Of a DNA stretch of 64,000 nt, positions 59,684 through 64,000 are shown one piece after another. The first letter of the stretch is position 1. Each line of letters begins with the position of its first letter. The stretch comes from Psychromicrobium silvestre (lineage in GTDB: Bacteria; Actinomycetota; Actinomycetes; Actinomycetales; Micrococcaceae), in the NCBI RefSeq assembly GCF_013408295.1, contig NZ_JACBYQ010000002.1:620001-684000 (forward strand), in the 5' to 3' direction. Position numbers and translations under genes: made by a program. Under the pieces are notes generated by a model. It saw only the letters and a list, made by a program, of their open reading frames with translations. It did not search any database and was not told the DNA's origin.

Positions 59684-60640
59684 GTGAAACGGTACCCGGA
59701 GATCGAGCCGCATCGGAGCGGAATGATGGACGTTGGCGACGGTCACTCAATCTATTGGGAAGAAAGCGGCAACCCTCTTGGTGTCCCGGTATTGGTTTTG
59801 CATGGCGGGCCGGGCTCGGGAAGCACCCCGGGAGGCCGCCGGAACTGGGACCCGAGTAAATATCGAATCGTGCAGCTGGACCAGCGAAATTGCGGCCGGA
59901 GCAGACCCCTGGCCAGTGACCCCACGGTCGATCTCAGTACCAACACCACACAGCATCTGATCGGCGATATCGAGCGGCTGCGGGAGTTCCTCGCCGTCGA
60001 AAGTTGGGTACTCTGGGGCGGCTCCCGGGGAGCCACCCTGGCTCTTGCCTATGCCGAAAGCTACCCGAAACGGGTCCGTGCGATGATCCTAGTCTCGGTC
60101 ACTACCACCCGGAGAAAAGAGGTGCACTGGTTGACCCACGAAGCCGGAAGGTTCCTACCGGAAGAATGGCACGCCTTCCGGGCCGGGGTTCCGGAAGCAG
60201 ATCGAGATGGTGATCTGCTAGCCGCCTACTACCGACTGCTGAACGAAAGCGGAGACGCAGAAATTCAGCGAAAAGCCGCCCGGGACTGGTGCAGTTGGGA
60301 GGACGCACTGCTCTCCTTGGAACCCGATTGGACTCCCTCCATCCGGTACCAGGACCCCGATTTCAGCATGCTCTTCGCCCGGCTGGTCACCCACTATTTC
60401 CACCATGCCGGATTCCTGGAGGAGGAGCAGCTCTTACGCAATGCTCATCGGCTTGCGGGCATTCCGGGCGTGCTGATCCACGGTCAGCGGGATATCAGTG
60501 GGCCGGCTGAAACCCCATGGCTTTTGGCTCAAGAATGGCCGGAGGCGGAGTTGCATTTAATCAAGGAAGCTGGGCATCAAGGTAATCAGCGGATGCGCGG
60601 GCTCATCCTCGAAGCGGCCGAGCGATTTGCGGACTGCTGA
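59684..60640 (+). CDS. pip: Proline iminopeptidase (S33 family)
   Basis: Cytosolic peptidase that removes N-terminal proline. The 318-residue alpha/beta-hydrolase starts with the family pattern VLHGGPGSGSTPGGRRNWDP, then IVQLDQRNCGRSRP, and has the serine elbow GGSRGATLALAYAE (about 111-124). The acid is likely in LIHGQRD and the histidine in EAGHQGN. GGSWGS is more usual at the elbow; the SRGA variant keeps the nucleophile. Start GTG has AGGAGG eight bases ahead. Divergent from the MarR gene that likely represses it. Confidence 0.87.
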   Translation: MKRYPEIEPHRSGMMDVGDGHSIYWEESGNPLGVPVLVLHGGPGSGSTPGGRRNWDPSKYRIVQLDQRNCGRSRPLASDPTVDLSTNTTQHLIGDIERLREFLAVESWVLWGGSRGATLALAYAESYPKRVRAMILVSVTTTRRKEVHWLTHEAGRFLPEEWHAFRAGVPEADRDGDLLAAYYRLLNESGDAEIQRKAARDWCSWEDALLSLEPDWTPSIRYQDPDFSMLFARLVTHYFHHAGFLEEEQLLRNAHRLAGIPGVLIHGQRDISGPAETPWLLAQEWPEAELHLIKEAGHQGNQRMRGLILEAAERFADC

Positions 60641-60707
60641 AAGGCCGTCGAGGTCCAAAGTCTGATCAATTGTCGTGATCGTCGGTGCTGAAAGATAGGC
60701 TTGCAAG

Positions 60708-61637
60708 ATGCTGACGGTGATCGGGGAAGCCCTGATAGATGAAGTGCTGCGGCCCGGTGCGGAGGCAACTCCGCATGTTGGCGGCAGTCCAATGAATGTC
60801 GCGGTGGGCTTAGCCAGGCTTGACCATCCCGTGCAATTCCTGGGCCGTTACGGTCAGGATGCCTACGGGGCCATGATCAGCGAGCACCTGCAGCGCAACT
60901 CGGTTCTGCTGCCTTGGCCCTCTGATGAGTCGCCCACCAGCGTGGCTCGCGCGGTCCTGGACCACGACGGTGCGGCAAGCTATGACTTCAAACTCACTTG
61001 GGAACTTCCCGGCCTGGCTAAAAAACTGGACTTCCTTTTACAGGGCAGCACTCTGCTGCACACCGGTTCGATTGCTTCGATGCTGGCTCCGGGAGCGGCC
61101 GAGGTCAAGCAAGCTGTGCTAGCCGCGCGTGGCCACGCCACGATTTCCTACGACCCCAACTACCGTCCGAGCATCATTACCGATTCGGACTATGCCCGGG
61201 CGCAGGCTGAGGAGTTCGTTCGGCTCGCGGATGTGGTCAAGGCCTCCGATGAAGATCTCGAAATGCTGTACCCGGGCACCGATCCGCTCGATGCTGCCCG
61301 GCAGTGGCTGGGACTCGGACCCGCCTTGGTGGTGGTGACCCGTGGCAGCTCAGGGCCTTGGGCGGTGGCAGCTTGCGGCGAAGTCAGCGTGGCCGCACCC
61401 AAGATCCGAGTCGCCGATACGGTAGGCGCCGGTGACTCCTTTATGTCCGCGCTGCTCTCCGCCATCGTGGACCGTGAGCTGGATGGTGCGCAGCGTCGTG
61501 AGCAATTGCAGGCGCTGAGCCGGGAACAGTTACAGGACATTCTGCACTTCGCCGCGACCGCAGCCGCCATTACGGTTTCGAGGCCCGGTGCCGATCCACC
61601 CAATAAAAATGAACTACGCGAAGCCCTAAACCACTAG
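60708..61637 (+). CDS. PfkB-family sugar kinase (fructokinase-like)
   Basis: ATP-dependent sugar kinase of 309 residues. The substrate-binding start is GGSPMNVAVGLARL (about 25-38), and the second PfkB signature with the catalytic aspartate is DTVGAGDSFMSALL (about 237-250). GGSPMNVA is typical of fructokinases, which would fit the fructose made by polyol dehydrogenases, though this gene is 15 kb from them. Starts at ATG; the next gene follows after 12 bp, so they may be co-transcribed. Confidence 0.85.
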   Translation: MLTVIGEALIDEVLRPGAEATPHVGGSPMNVAVGLARLDHPVQFLGRYGQDAYGAMISEHLQRNSVLLPWPSDESPTSVARAVLDHDGAASYDFKLTWELPGLAKKLDFLLQGSTLLHTGSIASMLAPGAAEVKQAVLAARGHATISYDPNYRPSIITDSDYARAQAEEFVRLADVVKASDEDLEMLYPGTDPLDAARQWLGLGPALVVVTRGSSGPWAVAACGEVSVAAPKIRVADTVGAGDSFMSALLSAIVDRELDGAQRREQLQALSREQLQDILHFAATAAAITVSRPGADPPNKNELREALNH

Positions 61638-61649
61638 CGAAAGGTCATC

Positions 61650-62183
61650 ATGACCAGGCACGATCCTTATGCAGAACTGCCCCAACTTCCGGGCTTCGAA
61701 CTGAGCAGCGAATCTTTCGGTGAAGGCGATACTCTGCCCGATGCCCAGACCTCCGGAATGATGGGGATTCCCGGTGGTGCCGATGAATCTCCGCAGCTGT
61801 CCTGGAGCGGATTCCCGGAAGAGACTAAGAGCTTCGCGGTTACGGTCTATGACCCGGATGCGCCCACCGCGAGTGGATTCTGGCACTGGGCTGTTTTCAA
61901 TATCCCGGCTTCGGTGACCTTTCTGCCGGCCGGTGCCGGAACGCCGTCATCCGCTTTACTCCCGGAAGGCGCGGTGACCTTGAAGAACGACGCCGGCATC
62001 CCCGGCTATGTGGGGGCGGCACCTCCCGCGGGCCACGGTCCGCACCGCTACATGGTTGTGGTGCACGCACTCAACGTGGCGGAGCTGGAAATCGACGCTG
62101 AAGCTTCCCCCGCCTACCTGGGCTTCAACATCTTTAGTCACGCCATTGCACGAGCCCGGGTCACCGGCACCTTCAGCCAGTAA
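61650..62183 (+). CDS. YbhB/YbcL (PEBP, Raf kinase inhibitor-like) protein
   Basis: A 177-residue cytosolic phosphatidylethanolamine-binding-like protein. Family marks are [39 protein letters not shown] (about 70-88) and [20 protein letters not shown], which together form the anion-binding pocket (Asp-Pro-Asp, His, and GHGPHRY). The function in bacteria is unsettled. Starts at ATG with GCGAAAGG ahead. It lies between the sugar kinase and the MFS exporter in a tight run of genes. Confidence 0.87.
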   Translation: MTRHDPYAELPQLPGFELSSESFGEGDTLPDAQTSGMMGIPGGADESPQLSWSGFPEETKSFAVTVYDPDAPTASGFWHWAVFNIPASVTFLPAGAGTPSSALLPEGAVTLKNDAGIPGYVGAAPPAGHGPHRYMVVVHALNVAELEIDAEASPAYLGFNIFSHAIARARVTGTFSQ

Positions 62184-62196
62184 CCGGGATAGCAGC

Positions 62197-63531
62197 ATGA
62201 AGTTGCGCCAGTATCCGGCCTTCACGCTGTTATGGACCGCTTCAACGGTTTCCAGTTTCGGTAGCTACATCACCAGTCTGGCCCTGCAACTGATCATCGT
62301 GGTCAACCTGCAGGGCAGCTCGGGCGATGTTGCTTGGGTTAATTCGGCGCGCTGGTTGCCCTATGCCTTGTTTGGCCTCATCGTCGGGGTGATGGTGGAT
62401 CGGCTCTCTAAGCCAAGATTGCTGATTCTGTCCGATTTTCTGCGCGGTGTGGTGCTCACAGCGATCAGTGTCCTTGGGATGATGGGCCTGCTGACCGTAC
62501 CGATGATTATGGTGGCGATGCTGATTTTTGGCTCTCTCTCCCTGCTCGGTGATGCGGCTCATCAGTCGTATCTCCCGCAATTGGTGCCCCGTGGGTTGCT
62601 TGCCAAGGCAAACGCTCGAATTGAGCAGAGCGATGCGATTGCGCAAACCACGGGGCAGCTGGTGGCTGGTGCGCTGATTGCCTTGATCAGAGCACCGCTC
62701 GCCTTTCTGGTTGACGCGGCATCTTACTTTTTCTCCGCCTTGAGTATTTGGCGGATCAAAACCCCCGAGCTGTCGGAGACTCGTACCGAGCTTCCGCCCA
62801 GCGAGTCACAGGCCGGTGGCTCACCGGCCGATCAAGCACTGGCCGGTGAGCCACCGGGGCTGGGACAGCAAATTCTGGAGGGATTACGCTCCGTCTATGC
62901 GGAGCCGCGGCTCCGCGCCTTCGCTATGAGCACTCATCTGTGGTTTATTTTCAACGCCATGGTCGGGGTGAGCTTTACCGTCTATCTGGTGGATTCCCTC
63001 AAGCTGGGGGCTTTGGGAATTGGGGTGATCCTCACCGGTGCCGGGGTTGGCGCGGTGCTCGGCACCTCGGTGACCACTCGGGTGGGGGCGCGGATAGGGC
63101 CGGGTAAAACTATTCTGCTCTCCGGAGCCTTCGATGTGCTCGCCTTCATCTTGATCGCCGCTCAATCGATGCTTGGGCTAAGCGGCGCGCAGGGCGCCGA
63201 TGCCTGGTGGCAACTTTGGCTGCCACTGATCGTCGGTCAGCTCTGCTTTGGTTTTAGCCTGGGATTGGGAGGAGCACATGAACTGGCTTATCGAGTCGGG
63301 GTGACACCGCCTCGACTGATCGGCAGAATGAGTGCAACGATGCGTTCGATCAATCGAGCGATGATCGTGCTGGGTGCACCGCTTGGCGGATTGCTGGTGG
63401 CCTGGCTTGGCTTCAGCTGGGTTTTCTGGATTATCGCTGCGGGATTCGCGGTCTGCAGGCTGTGGCTCTGGGCCAGCGGCTTCGGCTCGGCGAGCTATCA
63501 GGACCAGCCGTCGGATAGCCTGAAGATATGA
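62197..63531 (+). CDS. MFS exporter (EntS/multidrug type)
   Basis: A 444-residue twelve-helix exporter. Features are FTLLWTASTVSSFGSYITSL at the start, the loop-2 region VGVMVDRLSKPRLLI, and ANARIEQSDAIAQTTGQLVA between helices 4 and 5, typical of the enterobactin-exporter-like branch. A Gly/Pro-rich cytosolic loop of about 45 residues sits between the two halves. ATG 62197 is chosen over the longer open frame, which overlaps the PEBP gene. Its stop overlaps the HAD gene start (ATGA). Cargo unknown. Confidence 0.85.
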   Translation: MKLRQYPAFTLLWTASTVSSFGSYITSLALQLIIVVNLQGSSGDVAWVNSARWLPYALFGLIVGVMVDRLSKPRLLILSDFLRGVVLTAISVLGMMGLLTVPMIMVAMLIFGSLSLLGDAAHQSYLPQLVPRGLLAKANARIEQSDAIAQTTGQLVAGALIALIRAPLAFLVDAASYFFSALSIWRIKTPELSETRTELPPSESQAGGSPADQALAGEPPGLGQQILEGLRSVYAEPRLRAFAMSTHLWFIFNAMVGVSFTVYLVDSLKLGALGIGVILTGAGVGAVLGTSVTTRVGARIGPGKTILLSGAFDVLAFILIAAQSMLGLSGAQGADAWWQLWLPLIVGQLCFGFSLGLGGAHELAYRVGVTPPRLIGRMSATMRSINRAMIVLGAPLGGLLVAWLGFSWVFWIIAAGFAVCRLWLWASGFGSASYQDQPSDSLKI

Positions 63532-64000
63532 AGATGGTGGCCAGCGATATCGACGGGACGATCCTCGGCCACGACGGCGCGATCAGCCCCCGAACCGTTG
63601 AAGCCTTCCGAGCCTGCGCGGCCGCCGGTATCGAGGTGGTTTTCGTGACCGGACGGCCTCCGCGTTGGCTCGATCCGCTGCGCGAACAGCTTGGCCATCT
63701 CGGCACGGTGATCTGTTCAAATGGAGCCTTGGTCTACGATCTGGGCGAGGAGAAGATTCTCTCCACCAAGTGCATTCCGATTCCCGATCTTTTGGCTGCG
63801 CGGGAAGCGATCAAGGTGGCGGTACCCTCCGCGAGCTTTGCTGCGGAGACCGTGGAAGGGCTGTACCTGGAACCTGGCTTCCTCAGTGCTGGGGATCCGG
63901 AACCGCTCCGCCAGCTTCCTACCCGGCCGCTGGCCGAATCGCTCAAAGAAGAATGCGGTGTGATCAAGTTCCTGGCTAAAACGGAACACAGCACAGCCGA
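63528..64000 (+). CDS. Cof-type HAD-family phosphatase (3' end outside window)
   Basis: The start of a HAD-superfamily hydrolase, 157 residues visible before the window ends. The frame begins MKMVASDIDGTILGHDGAIS, with the nucleophile DIDGT. Motif II is FVTGRPPRW (about 43-51), and CSNGALVYDLG (about 64-74) is typical of the Cof/YidA group that dephosphorylates sugar phosphates and cofactors. The cap domain begins near residue 85. ATG 63528 overlaps the MFS stop (ATGA), so they are co-translated. The C-terminal core is not visible. Confidence 0.87.
   Translation, partial: MKMVASDIDGTILGHDGAISPRTVEAFRACAAAGIEVVFVTGRPPRWLDPLREQLGHLGTVICSNGALVYDLGEEKILSTKCIPIPDLLAAREAIKVAVPSASFAAETVEGLYLEPGFLSAGDPEPLRQLPTRPLAESLKEECGVIKFLAKTEHSTA

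Overview
The window reads as a chromosomal segment from an actinobacterium of the order Micrococcales, most likely Micrococcaceae-like. The clues are an intein-free DnaB, an ImuA'-ImuB-DnaE2 SOS mutasome behind an actinobacterial-type LexA box, cell-wall sorting signals of the LAxTG (class E sortase) type, an NgcEFG-type sugar importer without its own ATPase, and many GTG/TTG starts with four-base stop/start overlaps. The genus cannot be fixed from sequence reading alone. No rRNA, tRNA, CRISPR array, transposase or prophage gene was recognised.

Layout. (1) 1-2.8 kb: two small minus-strand genes, then a 550-bp gap packed with DnaA-box-like 9-mers, then dnaB. (2) 2.8-6.7 kb: a cassette made of a degenerate GGDEF-like protein, a processive family-2 glycosyltransferase, an exosortase-family protein and a six-helix membrane protein. 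The gaps before the first and second gene each carry a perfect CRP/GlxR-type palindrome, TGTGA-N6-TCACA. (3) 6.9-22.4 kb: a surface-protein island. It holds a one-polypeptide sigma factor/anti-sigma factor/external sensor, a 1.2-kb intergenic region full of stem-loops and palindromes, a 3669-residue secreted protein with about 24 DUF11-type repeats and a C-terminal LAYTG sorting signal, a small lipoprotein, and a membrane protein whose LANTG-like sorting signal sits at its N-terminus. (4) 22.5-25 kb: a MATE exporter and two small membrane proteins. (5) 25-31.3 kb: amino-sugar uptake and catabolism (BadF-type kinase, RpiR regulator, SIS protein, NgcE/F/G-type ABC importer). (6) 31.3-35.4 kb: a CGNR regulator divergent from an EamA exporter, a TetR regulator with a metal-domain-like tail that lacks its cysteines, and a BNR propeller protein paired with a MoaD-like protein. 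(7) 35.4-45.5 kb: a polyol regulon (sorbitol-type dehydrogenase, polyol ABC importer, SorC regulator, xylulokinase, mannitol-dehydrogenase-family enzyme), interrupted by a glycosyltransferase and a hydrolase. (8) 45.6-51.5 kb: the SOS mutasome. (9) 51.6-64 kb: mixed housekeeping and accessory genes, including an HTH-less LysR-like protein, a BASS transporter, an alarmone synthetase, a secreted propeller-lectin protein, a MarR/proline iminopeptidase pair, a sugar kinase, a PEBP protein, an MFS exporter and a HAD phosphatase cut by the window end.

The most promising undescribed system is the envelope block at 2.8-22.4 kb. A CRP-marked glycan/exosortase cassette sits next to a membrane-tethered sigma factor whose own outer domain resembles the repeats of the giant surface protein transcribed divergently from it. 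I infer, but cannot show, that these parts build and regulate a surface layer or adhesin. A 57-bp palindrome present twice (32952-33008 and 53264-53320) is the other clear unexplained element.
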